Source: Mycobacterium sp. OTB74 (GTDB lineage: Bacteria; Actinomycetota; Actinomycetes; Mycobacteriales; Mycobacteriaceae). Taken from it: a stretch of 64,000 nucleotides of DNA. This document shows positions 8,557 to 17,016 of the stretch, piece after piece. The stretch is from positions 1-64,000 of the forward strand of contig NZ_JARXVD010000012.1 of assembly GCF_029892685.1 (NCBI RefSeq). Reading direction: 5' to 3'. A model generated the notes under the pieces. It saw only the letters and a list, made by a program, of their open reading frames with translations, was not told the DNA's origin and made no database searches. Within the stretch, counting starts at the first letter, position 1. Each line of letters opens with the position of its first letter. Both the position numbers and the translations under genes were made by a program.

Positions 8557-11064
8557 GTGACCGATTCCTGGTTGTCCGAATCCGCCCACACCCACACTGA
8601 CTCGGTTGATGACGAGGACATTCGAACCGGATTGCGCACCGACGAGTTGCGCCAGGCGGTCGAGGACCACCTGCTCTACTCCATCGGCCGGCCCACTTCG
8701 GTGCTGACTCCCGAGCACTACTTCCGGGCACTCTCGCTTGCTGTGCGCGACCGCATGCAAGAGCGCTGGATGGCAAGCACGCATGCCTTCCTGGACCTCT
8801 CCCGCAAGGTGACCTGTTACCTGTCGGCCGAGTTCCTGATGGGCCCCCAGCTGGGCAACAATCTTCTGAACCTGGGCATCGAGCAGCAGGCGCGCGAGGC
8901 GTTGGCGGCGCTGGGCTACGACCTCGACGACGTGCTGGCATGCGAGCCGGAGCCTGGGCTGGGCAACGGCGGTCTCGGCCGTCTCGCAGCCTGCTACCTG
9001 GATTCACTGGCGACCCTGGAGCGCCCGGCCATCGGTTATGGCATCCGCTACGAGTTCGGCATCTTCAAGCAGGAGATCCACGGCGGCTGGCAGGTGGAGA
9101 AGACCGACAACTGGCTGGCCAACGGAAACCCTTGGGAGATCGCCAAACCCGATGTGAACTACCCCGTCAACTGGGGCGGCTACACCGAGTCCTATCTGGA
9201 CGAGCACGGCAACTACCGGGTGCGCTGGATTCCCCGGCAGGTGCTCAAGGGCATCTCGTTCGACACTCCGATCCAGGGCTACGGAGTCAACACCTGCAAC
9301 ACCCTCACCCTCTGGAGCGCGCGGGCCATCGAGGCCTTCGCGCTGGACGCGTTCAACAGCGGTGACTACTACCGGGCCGTCGAGGACGAGGTGAAGTCCG
9401 AGACCGTCACCAAGGTGCTCTACCCCAACGACGAACTCGAGGCCGGAAAACATCTGCGGCTGCTACAGCAGTATTTCTTCGTGTCCTGCTCGCTGCAGGA
9501 TGTACTGCACATCTTGGAAGATTTGGCGCACCTTCCGGCGACCGCCCTGCCGGAGCAATTCGCCCTGCAGCTCAACGACACTCATCCGTCTATCGCCGTC
9601 GCCGAACTCATGCGGCTGTTGGTCGACGAGCGCGGGCTGAGCTGGGACGCGGCCTGGAACATCACGGTTGCCACCTTCGGCTACACCAACCACACCCTGC
9701 TCCCGGAGGCGCTGGAAACCTGGCCCCTGGCGATGTTCAAAGAGTCACTGCCGCGGCACCTGGAGATCATCTACGAAATCAACCGCCGCTTCCTCGACGA
9801 GGTCGCCGCGAAGTTCCCCGGCGACACCGACCGGCTGCGCCGGATGTCGTTGATCGGCGAGGACAACGGCAAGAGTGTGCGCATGGCGCATCTGGCCACG
9901 GTCGGCAGCCACGCCATCAACGGAGTCGCTGCTCTGCACAGCGAATTGCTGAAATCTAGTGTGCTCAAAGACTTTTACGAGCTGTGGCCCGAGCGCTTCA
10001 GCAACAAGACCAACGGCGTGACGCCGCGCCGGTTCCTCGCCTTGTCCAATCCCGGGTTGCGCGAACTGCTCGACGACACCCTCGGACCGGGCTGGCTGAC
10101 CGACCTGAGCAAACTCCGAGAACTGGAGCCCTACGCCGACGACCCCGGTTTCGGCGAACAATGGCGGGCGATCAAGCGGGCCAACAAGGCTCGGCTGGCG
10201 GACTACATCCGCACCACCACCGGCATCGAGCTGAATCCCGACTGGCTATTCGACATCCAGGTCAAGCGCATCCACGAATACAAGCGCCAGCACCTCAACG
10301 TGCTGCACATCGCCACGCTGTACCGCCGGCTCAAGGCAAACCCGGACCTGCAGATCGCGCCGCGGGCGTTCGTCTTCGGCGGTAAGGCCGCGCCAGGGTA
10401 TTTCATGGCCAAGCGCATCATCCGGTTGATCAATGCGGTGGCCGACACGGTCAATGCCGACCCTGCGGTGAATCGCTGCCTGAAGGTGGCATTCGTCCCC
10501 AACTTCAACGTGCAGAACGCCCACCTGATCTACCCCGCCGCCGATCTGTCCGAGCAGATCTCCACTGCGGGCAAGGAAGCGTCCGGCACCGGCAACATGA
10601 AGTTCATGCTCAATGGCGCGCTGACCATCGGAACGCTCGACGGCGCCAACGTCGAGATGCGCGACGAGGTCGGTCCGGAGAACTTCTTCCTCTTCGGATT
10701 GACCGAGCAAGAAGTCGAGGCGGTCAAGCGGGGCGGCTACCGGCCCGGCGACTATCTGGAGAAGGACGCCGAACTGAGCTCGGCACTGAACCTGATCGCC
10801 GACGGCACGTTCTCCGGCGGCGACACCGACGTGTTCCGGCCCCTGGTCGATTCACTGCGGTTCAATGACCCGTTCCTGGTGCTCGCCGACTACGCGTCGT
10901 ACGTGGCCTGCCAGGACCGGGTCGACGCCGCGTGGCAGAACACCGCGGCCTGGACCCGGATGTCGATCCTGAACACCGCGCGCAGCGGCAAATTCTCCTC
11001 AGACCGCGCGATCACCGAGTACTGCGACGACATCTGGGATGTCTCGGCAGTGACCGTGCGCTAA
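8557..11064 (+). CDS. glgP: Glycogen/alpha-glucan phosphorylase
   Basis: An 835-residue enzyme of full family length that releases glucose 1-phosphate from alpha-1,4-glucans by phosphorolysis. The pyridoxal-phosphate site is intact in EASGTGNMKF followed by GALTIGTLDGANVE. The N-terminal region contains GNGGLGRLAACYLDS, also a hallmark of glycogen phosphorylases. It starts at GTG. In mycobacteria this activity feeds the glycogen/trehalose/maltosyl-phosphate network; no other glg or tre gene lies in the window. Confidence 0.96.
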   Translation: MTDSWLSESAHTHTDSVDDEDIRTGLRTDELRQAVEDHLLYSIGRPTSVLTPEHYFRALSLAVRDRMQERWMASTHAFLDLSRKVTCYLSAEFLMGPQLGNNLLNLGIEQQAREALAALGYDLDDVLACEPEPGLGNGGLGRLAACYLDSLATLERPAIGYGIRYEFGIFKQEIHGGWQVEKTDNWLANGNPWEIAKPDVNYPVNWGGYTESYLDEHGNYRVRWIPRQVLKGISFDTPIQGYGVNTCNTLTLWSARAIEAFALDAFNSGDYYRAVEDEVKSETVTKVLYPNDELEAGKHLRLLQQYFFVSCSLQDVLHILEDLAHLPATALPEQFALQLNDTHPSIAVAELMRLLVDERGLSWDAAWNITVATFGYTNHTLLPEALETWPLAMFKESLPRHLEIIYEINRRFLDEVAAKFPGDTDRLRRMSLIGEDNGKSVRMAHLATVGSHAINGVAALHSELLKSSVLKDFYELWPERFSNKTNGVTPRRFLALSNPGLRELLDDTLGPGWLTDLSKLRELEPYADDPGFGEQWRAIKRANKARLADYIRTTTGIELNPDWLFDIQVKRIHEYKRQHLNVLHIATLYRRLKANPDLQIAPRAFVFGGKAAPGYFMAKRIIRLINAVADTVNADPAVNRCLKVAFVPNFNVQNAHLIYPAADLSEQISTAGKEASGTGNMKFMLNGALTIGTLDGANVEMRDEVGPENFFLFGLTEQEVEAVKRGGYRPGDYLEKDAELSSALNLIADGTFSGGDTDVFRPLVDSLRFNDPFLVLADYASYVACQDRVDAAWQNTAAWTRMSILNTARSGKFSSDRAITEYCDDIWDVSAVTVR

Positions 11065-11073
11065 CTCACAGCC

Positions 11074-11418
11074 CTAGTGGGCAAGGGCGGCCAGCATGTC
11101 GTGCCGCTCCGGACAGTAGGTGTTGAAGGCGGCGTTGACGAACTGATACGCCTGCTGCTCGCTGTTGCTGCTGCGCGGCAGCTGATTCTTCACGAACGCG
11201 GCGGAGTCGGTGGCGGTGTGGTCGACACCGTTGTCCAGACGCTGGCAGGTGATCTTGCCGATCCAGGCGTTGTAGTCCTTGGGCCCATAGATGCCGTAGG
11301 TGTGGAGTTCGTTGGCGAAATCGGTGTCCGGATCAGCGTGCGCGGGGATCGCCAGCGCGACCGCGGCCACCACAGCGCCTGCCGCACCCGCGGCCCTGAC
11401 CAGCATGCTTGCCTTCAT
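11074..11418 (-). CDS. DUF732-type secreted protein
   Basis: A 114-residue exported protein. A signal peptide (MKASMLVRAAGAAGAVVAAV) ends at AHA/DPD near residue 28. The mature domain has FANELHTYGI and two Cys residues (CQRL near the middle and YCPE near the end), the typical DUF732 disulfide layout. Two further members of the family lie at 27816-28504. The start at 11418 is supported by a TACAAT -10 hexamer 7 nt upstream. Function unknown. Confidence 0.82.
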   Translation of the reverse strand: MKASMLVRAAGAAGAVVAAVALAIPAHADPDTDFANELHTYGIYGPKDYNAWIGKITCQRLDNGVDHTATDSAAFVKNQLPRSSNSEQQAYQFVNAAFNTYCPERHDMLAALAH

Positions 11419-11425
11419 GCCCCGG

Positions 11426-11431
11426 ATTGTA
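11426..11431 (-). promoter_or_regulatory. -10 element for leaderless DUF732 mRNA
   Basis: TACAAT on the minus strand lies exactly 7 nt upstream of the ATG at 11418, with no ribosome binding site between. Confidence 0.6.
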
Positions 11432-11494
11432 TGCCAGCTCATGGCCATCTGCGTCAACTCCCTGAAACACTGTTTGTTCGACTGCTCAATGCTG

Positions 11495-11542
11495 TTGGAC
11501 CGCTACGTATTTGGTCCGATCCGCTGCGCACCAGCGGACCAA
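11495..11542. promoter_or_regulatory. TTGGWCC half-site cluster upstream of mmpS
   Basis: Three copies of a TTGGWCC motif occur: TTGGACC at 11495-11501, TTGGTCC at 11511-11517, and the inverted copy GGACCAA at 11536-11542. The last two form an 8-bp inverted repeat (TTGGTCCG/CGGACCAA, 11511-11518 and 11535-11542), nested with TCCGCTG/CAGCGGA. The cluster sits between the divergent DUF732 and mmpS units and could bind a dimeric regulator, or form an RNA stem. Confidence 0.45.
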
Positions 11543-11584
11543 GGTGCTAGGCGCCGCTCGCTTCGATAGGCTCCCGTGATTAAC

Positions 11585-11624
11585 TTAACTGGTCTAATCT
11601 ATCAGTTAAATAATCTAATCTGTC
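11585..11624. promoter_or_regulatory. Operator/promoter of the mmpS-mmpL operon
   Basis: An AT-rich patch contains a perfect inverted repeat TTAACTG-N11-CAGTTAA (11585-11591 and 11603-11609). It also has a direct repeat TCTAATCTRTC at 11593-11603 and 11614-11624, spaced 21 bp or two helical turns. Three TAATCT hexamers (11595, 11611, 11616) fit the -10 consensus. Promoter and operator therefore overlap, as expected for repression of an efflux operon. The regulator is not encoded next to it. Confidence 0.6.
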
Positions 11625-11655
11625 GCAGTTGGAAATTCAGAGGAACGGGGAACAG

Positions 11656-11721
11656 ATGGTGGCGATGCGCCGCTTGCGCAAAGAGCGGACGACCGAATCC
11701 ACCGGAGCGTCCGCCGCATGA
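11656..11721 (+). CDS. Candidate 21-residue leader ORF coupled to mmpS
   Basis: A short ORF, MVAMRRLRKERTTESTGASA plus a final Ala, whose TGA stop overlaps the mmpS ATG (ATGA). Purine-rich AGAGGAACGGGG lies a few bases before its ATG and is a better ribosome binding site than anything directly before mmpS. It may be a translational coupler or a regulatory leader peptide; it is basic and not hydrophobic. It could also be chance, since only position and RBS support it. Confidence 0.4.
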   Translation: MVAMRRLRKERTTESTGASAA

Positions 11722-12146
11722 CCCACGTCATCAAGCGCTTGTGGATCCCACTGCTGATCCTGGTCGTGGCCCTGGTCGCCGGATTCACCGTGCAGCGCGT
11801 ACGCACGTACTTCGGGCAAAATCCGGTCATCGTCACCCCGCGCAACTTCGCCGACGACGCGAAACCGTTCAAACCCAAGGTCGTCACCTACGAGATCTAC
11901 GGCGACGGCAGCTACGCCGACATCAACTACCTGGATCTGGATGCCAAACCCCAGCGCGTCGACCACGCCCCACTACCGTGGAAGCTGACCTTGTCCACCA
12001 CTGCCCCGGCCGCGTCCCCCAACATCGTCGCCCAGGGCGACGGTAGCTCCATCAGCTGCCGCGTGACCGTCGACGACGAGGTCAAAGACAACCGGACATC
12101 CAATGGCGTGCACGCCCAGACCTTCTGCCTGGTGAAATCTGCATGA
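11718..12146 (+). CDS. mmpS: MmpS-family membrane/periplasmic protein
   Basis: A 142-residue protein with one N-terminal membrane helix (IPLLILVVALVAG, about residues 9-22) and a periplasmic beta-rich domain with a Cys pair (ISC and TFC). This is the standard MmpS4/MmpS5 layout. MmpS proteins partner the MmpL transporter in siderophore or lipid export and in drug efflux. It overlaps mmpL by 4 nt (ATGA). Its start overlaps the stop of the short leader ORF. Confidence 0.92.
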   Translation: MTHVIKRLWIPLLILVVALVAGFTVQRVRTYFGQNPVIVTPRNFADDAKPFKPKVVTYEIYGDGSYADINYLDLDAKPQRVDHAPLPWKLTLSTTAPAASPNIVAQGDGSSISCRVTVDDEVKDNRTSNGVHAQTFCLVKSA

Positions 12147-15064
12147 GCGTCTACAGCCGTAACCACGCCGACGAACCGACCGTCACCTTCCCGAAGGCGG
12201 AGAAGCCGCCCCGTCCCGCGATCCCGCGGCTGATCCGCACGCTGGCGGTACCGGTCATCCTCGGCTGGATCGCCATCATTGCAGTGCTGAGCACCGCCGT
12301 CCCGACGCTGGACGCGGTCGGCAAGATGCGCTCGGTGTCCATGGCACCGGACCAGGCCGCATCGGTGATTGCCACCAAGCACGTCGGTGAGGTGTTCAAG
12401 GAGTTCAAGTCGAACAGCGCGGTCATGATCGTGCTCGAAGGCGAGCAGCCACTCGGGCATGACGCGCACGCTTTCTACGACGAGATGGTCCAGAAGCTCA
12501 ACGCAGACACCAAACATGTTGAGCACGTCCAGGACTTCTGGAGCGACCCGCTGACCGCTGCCGGCTCGCAGAGCAACGACGGCAAGGCCGCCTACGTGCA
12601 GGTCTACCTGCGCGGAAACCAGGGTGAAGCGCTGGCCAACGAGTCGGTCGAGGCCGCCCAGAACATCGTCAAGGGCATCAAGACGCCACCCGGCATGAAG
12701 GCCTACGTCACCGGCCCGGCGGCGCTCGCGGCCGACCAGCACATCGCCGGTGACCGCAGCGTCAAGCTGATCGAGGCCGTCACCTTCGCGGTCATCATCC
12801 TCACCCTGCTACTGGTGTATCGCTCGTTCATCACGGTATTGCTGACACTGGTGATGGTGGTGCTGGAGCTGTCCGCGGCACGAGGTGTCGTGGCCTTCCT
12901 GGGCTTCTACAACATCATCGGGCTCTCGACGTTCGCGACCAACCTGTTGGTGACGCTGGCCATCGCGGCCGCGACCGACTACGCCATCTTCCTGGTCGGG
13001 CGCTATCAGGAGGCGCGCGGTGCCGGCGAGTCCCGCGAGGACGCCTATTACACGATGTATCACGGCACCGCACATGTGGTGCTGGGCTCGGGCCTGACCA
13101 TCGCCGGCGCCACCTTCTGCCTGCATTTCACCCGGCTGCCGTATTTCGTCTCGCTGGGTGTGCCCCTGTCCATCGGCATGGTGGTCGTGGTGTTCGCGGC
13201 CCTGACCCTGGGCCCGGCAGTGATCTCGGTGGCCAGCCGGTTCGGCAAGACTCTCGAGCCGCGGCGTGCCATGCGGGTGCGCGGCTGGCGCAAGGTGGGC
13301 GCCGCGGTGGTCCGCTGGCCGGCTCCGATCCTGGTCGCCACCATCGCGCTGTCGCTGGTCGGCCTGCTGACCCTGCCCGGTTACGAGACCAACTACAACG
13401 ACCGCAACTACCTGCCCAAGGATCTGCCGGCCAACGAGGGCTACGCTGCGGCCGACCGGCACTTCACGCAGGCCCGGATGAACCCCGAACTGATGCTCAT
13501 CGAGAGCGATCACGACCTGCGCAACTCAGCCGACTTCCTGGTGATCGACAAGATCGCCAAAGCGGTATTCCACGTTCCGAGCATCTCGCGGGTGCAGACC
13601 ATCACCCGCCCTGAGGGCAAGCCGATCGAGCACACCTCGATCCCGTTCATGATGAGCATGAACGGCGTCACTCAGAAGATGAACGAGAAGTACATGCAGG
13701 ACATGATGGCCAACATGCTCAAGCAGGCCAATGACATGCAGGTCAACATCGACACGATGACCAAGATGCAGAGCATCACCACGCAGATGGCCGCCACCAC
13801 ACACAGCATGGTCACCAAGATGGTCGGCATGACGCTGGACGTCGCTGACCTGCGTGATCACATCGCGGATTTCGACGACTTCTTCCGTCCGATCCGCAAC
13901 TACCTGTACTGGGAACCGCACTGCTACGACATCCCGGTCTGCTGGTCCATGCGCTCGATCTTCGACACCCTCGACGGCATCGACACCATGACCGACGACA
14001 TTCAGAACCTGATGCCGGACATGCTCAAGCTGGACAAGCTGATGCCGCAGATGGTCGCTCTCATGCCCGACATGATCGCGACCATGAAGAACATGAAGCA
14101 GTACATGCTGACCATGTATCAGACCCAAAAGGGCCTGCAGGATCAGATGCAGGCAGCGCAGAACAACGCGTCGGCCATGGGCGAGGCGTTCGACGACTCG
14201 CGCAATGACGATTCGTTCTATCTGCCGCCCGAAGTCTTCGACAACGCCGAGTTCAAACGCGGCATGAAGAACTTCGTCTCGCCGGACGGCCACGCGGTGC
14301 GAATGATCATCTCGCACGAGGGTGACCCGATGACCGCCGAGGGAATCAAGCACATAGACGAGATCAAGAACGCCGCCAAGGAAGCCATCAAGGGCACGCC
14401 GCTGGAAGGTTCCAAGATCTATCTCGGTGGTACCGCCGCGACGTTCAAGGACATGCAGGACGGCGCGAACTACGACCTGCTGATCGCCGGAATTTCGGCG
14501 CTGGCGTTGATTTTCGCCATCATGTTGATCATCACCCGTTCGGTCGTCGCCTCCGCCGTCATCGTCGGAACCGTGGTGTTGTCCCTGGGCGCATCGTTCG
14601 GTCTGTCGGTGCTGGTGTGGCAGCACCTGATCGGCCTGAACCTGCACTGGATGGTCATCGCGATGGCGGTCATCGTGCTGTTGGCCGTCGGCGCGGACTA
14701 CAACCTGCTGCTGGTGTCCCGGTTCAAGGAAGAGATCCACGCCGGCCTCAATACCGGCATCATCCGCGCCATGGGCGGCACCGGTTCGGTGGTGACCTCA
14801 GCCGGTCTGGTGTTCGCGTTCACCATGATGTCCATGGCGGTCAGCGAGCTGCACGTGATCGGCCAGGTCGGAACGACTATCGGTCTGGGTCTATTGTTCG
14901 ACACGTTAATTGTGCGATCCTTGATGACTCCGTCGATCGCGGCCCTGATGGGTAAGTGGTTCTGGTGGCCGCAGGTAGTGCGGCAGCGGCCGCCACCCGA
15001 GCCGTGGCCGTCGCCCAAGAACACCGCGTCCACCAACGAGCTGCAGCCCAGCTTACGTATCTAG
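12143..15064 (+). CDS. mmpL: MmpL-family RND transporter (MmpL4/MmpL5-like)
   Basis: A 973-residue RND-superfamily exporter. The proton-relay Asp-Tyr pairs are present in both membrane halves (D279-Y280 and D852-Y853). Between the halves lies a long Met-rich helical segment, about residues 505-680, with a CYDIPVC pair; this coiled-coil insertion characterises the MmpL4/MmpL5 class and is thought to reach through the periplasm. The cargo is most likely a siderophore or glycopeptidolipid-type lipid, inferred from the class and from the Rv0455c-like gene downstream. The tail is Pro-rich. Confidence 0.94.
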   Translation: MSVYSRNHADEPTVTFPKAEKPPRPAIPRLIRTLAVPVILGWIAIIAVLSTAVPTLDAVGKMRSVSMAPDQAASVIATKHVGEVFKEFKSNSAVMIVLEGEQPLGHDAHAFYDEMVQKLNADTKHVEHVQDFWSDPLTAAGSQSNDGKAAYVQVYLRGNQGEALANESVEAAQNIVKGIKTPPGMKAYVTGPAALAADQHIAGDRSVKLIEAVTFAVIILTLLLVYRSFITVLLTLVMVVLELSAARGVVAFLGFYNIIGLSTFATNLLVTLAIAAATDYAIFLVGRYQEARGAGESREDAYYTMYHGTAHVVLGSGLTIAGATFCLHFTRLPYFVSLGVPLSIGMVVVVFAALTLGPAVISVASRFGKTLEPRRAMRVRGWRKVGAAVVRWPAPILVATIALSLVGLLTLPGYETNYNDRNYLPKDLPANEGYAAADRHFTQARMNPELMLIESDHDLRNSADFLVIDKIAKAVFHVPSISRVQTITRPEGKPIEHTSIPFMMSMNGVTQKMNEKYMQDMMANMLKQANDMQVNIDTMTKMQSITTQMAATTHSMVTKMVGMTLDVADLRDHIADFDDFFRPIRNYLYWEPHCYDIPVCWSMRSIFDTLDGIDTMTDDIQNLMPDMLKLDKLMPQMVALMPDMIATMKNMKQYMLTMYQTQKGLQDQMQAAQNNASAMGEAFDDSRNDDSFYLPPEVFDNAEFKRGMKNFVSPDGHAVRMIISHEGDPMTAEGIKHIDEIKNAAKEAIKGTPLEGSKIYLGGTAATFKDMQDGANYDLLIAGISALALIFAIMLIITRSVVASAVIVGTVVLSLGASFGLSVLVWQHLIGLNLHWMVIAMAVIVLLAVGADYNLLLVSRFKEEIHAGLNTGIIRAMGGTGSVVTSAGLVFAFTMMSMAVSELHVIGQVGTTIGLGLLFDTLIVRSLMTPSIAALMGKWFWWPQVVRQRPPPEPWPSPKNTASTNELQPSLRI

Positions 15065-15081
15065 GAAACAGGAGAAGGACT

Positions 15082-15546
15082 ATGGTCGAGATCATGCGTG
15101 GTCTTACCCGCGTCGGGGCCGCTGTGGCGGCCCTGGGCGCTTTCGCGACAACTCTCGCCGGCCAAGCAGCCGCCGATGCCACCGATGATTACCCGATTCC
15201 GCACCGGATCATCATCACGCAGTGCGACACCGAGCAGTACCTGGCCGCGGCGCGCGATACCAGCCCGGTGTATTACTCGCGGTACATGATCGACAAGAGC
15301 AACCGGCCCGCCGACATCCAGCAGATGGCAGAGGACCGGATCCACTGGTTCTTCTCCCTCGATGCCGCCGGACGTCGTCAGTACTCCGAAAACACCGCCA
15401 CCAACGTGTACTACGAGCAGGTGGCCACCCACTGGGGTAACTGGGCCAAGATCTTCTTCAACAACAAGGGCGTCGTCGCCAAGGCCACCGACATCTGCAT
15501 GAACTACCCTCGCGGCGACATGTCCGTGTGGAACTGGAACGGCTAG
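15082..15546 (+). CDS. Rv0455c-like (DUF5078) periplasmic siderophore-secretion factor
   Basis: A 154-residue exported protein with a signal peptide ending near AAA/DAT. Its mature part closely follows M. tuberculosis Rv0455c as I remember it: CDTEQYLAA, RDTSPVYYSRYMIDK, HWFFSL, KIFFNNKGVVAK, and a final GDMSVWNW. Two Cys residues flank the fold. Rv0455c is reported to be required for siderophore secretion together with MmpS4/L4 and MmpS5/L5. Here the gene follows mmpL by 17 nt with a strong AGGAGAAGG site, so it is the third gene of the same operon. It abuts the convergent luxC-like gene with no intergenic base. Confidence 0.88.
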   Translation: MVEIMRGLTRVGAAVAALGAFATTLAGQAAADATDDYPIPHRIIITQCDTEQYLAAARDTSPVYYSRYMIDKSNRPADIQQMAEDRIHWFFSLDAAGRRQYSENTATNVYYEQVATHWGNWAKIFFNNKGVVAKATDICMNYPRGDMSVWNWNG

Positions 15547-17016
15547 TCAGGGTTGAGCGATCTCGGCGAGGCGCCACAACGGGATGACCTCGCCGGGATC
15601 GCACTCTTCTTCGACAATCCACTTGCACATCCGCCGGATCGGCTCGATGGCATCCTGCGGCGCGGCCACCGCCACGCTGCACGCATAACCGAGGCTCGTC
15701 AGCCGCTGCGCACCAAATAATGGAAGTGTGTCGCGCAGTCGGCGTTTCAATGATTCCGGATAGATCCCGATGGTCTGGGTATAGGCGTTGACCGCGTCGG
15801 TGACCTTCTCGATCGAATCGACCGGCACAATGTTGGCCACCCGCCCGGACAGCATCGCCGAATAGTCCACGGGCGCATCGAACTGCGATACCACGATGGC
15901 CCCCTCTTGGCGTTCGCCGCCGATCACCCGGTAGAAATCCTCGGTGAGCCGGGACGCATCGAGATGCTCGAACAGCTCGCGGTTCGGGAAAAGCGGTGCG
16001 GTGCTGATGAATTCGGGTAGCGCGACGAGTTCCTGATAGATCAGTTCACCGAGCCGATTGGCATTGGCCAGGCCAGCTTCGTCGGTGCCGCTGAGCACGT
16101 AGATCACCCGGGCATTGGCGCAGCCCTCCTGGTTGGCCACCCCGATGTCGACGGCGGCCCTTTTCGCTACCTCGCGCGTCGTCTCGTCATCGACGAACGC
16201 CTCCGGGCCGATGATCGTGGCACTGCGTTTGGGGTCCAGTGCGATAAGTTCCAGGCCGGGCTGAATATAGCGGGTGACGTGTTTGACCGAGGCCAAGCCG
16301 CCCCAGGCAACAATCTTTTCGATGTTCTTGGGCTGGTAGAGCTGCTCTTCGACGGCGGTGTCTCCGCCCTTCCAGTACCCGACCGTCAGATGTCTGGTGA
16401 TCGGATGGTCAGGTGCGACGTCGGCGAGCGTTCGGGCGATCGCGACCGCGGTGAGCGGATCGTTCGACGGCGCCTTGATGATGACGTCGCTGCGGGTGAT
16501 CACCGACCGCAGGATGGTGACGGCGGAGACCAGTCCCCCATTGCCGGCCGGAATGTGCAGAGTGCGTGCACCGAATGCTCGGACACGAAGTTCCCGGCCG
16601 TCCCGCTGGCGCTGCGCCACCCAACCGTTCAGATACTCCAATCCCACTTGACTGTCGGCGATTTCGCGGACGTTGCCGCGGGCGAACAGCGGCTGCAGCA
16701 CCCGATAACTGTTCTTGAGCATGTCCGCCGGCAGCACGTTGGCGACCAGCGAGGCCTCGTACGCCTCCTGCAGGTGGACATTGGTGTCGAAATCCAGTGC
16801 GCCGCCCAGGGCTTCGAGCACGTCCAGTATTTCGTCGAAGGGCAGCCGGTACAGGTCAGCCAGCTCGCCCGCGCTGCGGAGCGGCAGTCGGTCGACGTAT
16901 CTGGCCATGTCGGGCGCCCGGAATTGCGTTTGACCCGTTCGGGTTTGGAAATCGATCAAGTTGTCGGTGATGACCTCGCCACGCAGGAACAGCGGAACGA
17001 CGTAGGCGGCCGTCAC
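15547..17016 (-). CDS. LuxC-like acyl-CoA/acyl-protein reductase
   Basis: A 489-residue member of the LuxC family (PF05893), NADPH-dependent enzymes that reduce an activated fatty acyl group to an aldehyde. The family-wide ALDH-type fold is visible, with HIPAGNG near residue 154 and a probable catalytic Cys at 299 in NQEGCANAR. It starts at GTG and overlaps the luxE-like stop by 4 nt. With that partner it would form a fatty-acid reductase complex. No luciferase genes (luxA/luxB) are in the window, so the aldehyde must have another use, for example reduction to a wax alcohol. Confidence 0.88.
   Translation of the reverse strand: MTAAYVVPLFLRGEVITDNLIDFQTRTGQTQFRAPDMARYVDRLPLRSAGELADLYRLPFDEILDVLEALGGALDFDTNVHLQEAYEASLVANVLPADMLKNSYRVLQPLFARGNVREIADSQVGLEYLNGWVAQRQRDGRELRVRAFGARTLHIPAGNGGLVSAVTILRSVITRSDVIIKAPSNDPLTAVAIARTLADVAPDHPITRHLTVGYWKGGDTAVEEQLYQPKNIEKIVAWGGLASVKHVTRYIQPGLELIALDPKRSATIIGPEAFVDDETTREVAKRAAVDIGVANQEGCANARVIYVLSGTDEAGLANANRLGELIYQELVALPEFISTAPLFPNRELFEHLDASRLTEDFYRVIGGERQEGAIVVSQFDAPVDYSAMLSGRVANIVPVDSIEKVTDAVNAYTQTIGIYPESLKRRLRDTLPLFGAQRLTSLGYACSVAVAAPQDAIEPIRRMCKWIVEEECDPGEVIPLWRLAEIAQP

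Noticed and set aside
11577..11600. Possible IdeR iron box upstream of mmpS
   Set aside because: The Rv0455c-like gene made iron control attractive, but the sequence matches the 19-bp IdeR consensus at too few positions, especially in the GG/CC core.
13526..14740. 404-codon open frame on the strand opposite mmpL
   Set aside because: It is antisense to a well-supported gene. Its His/Val/Asp-rich product is the usual by-product of high GC at third codon positions, and it has no ribosome binding site.
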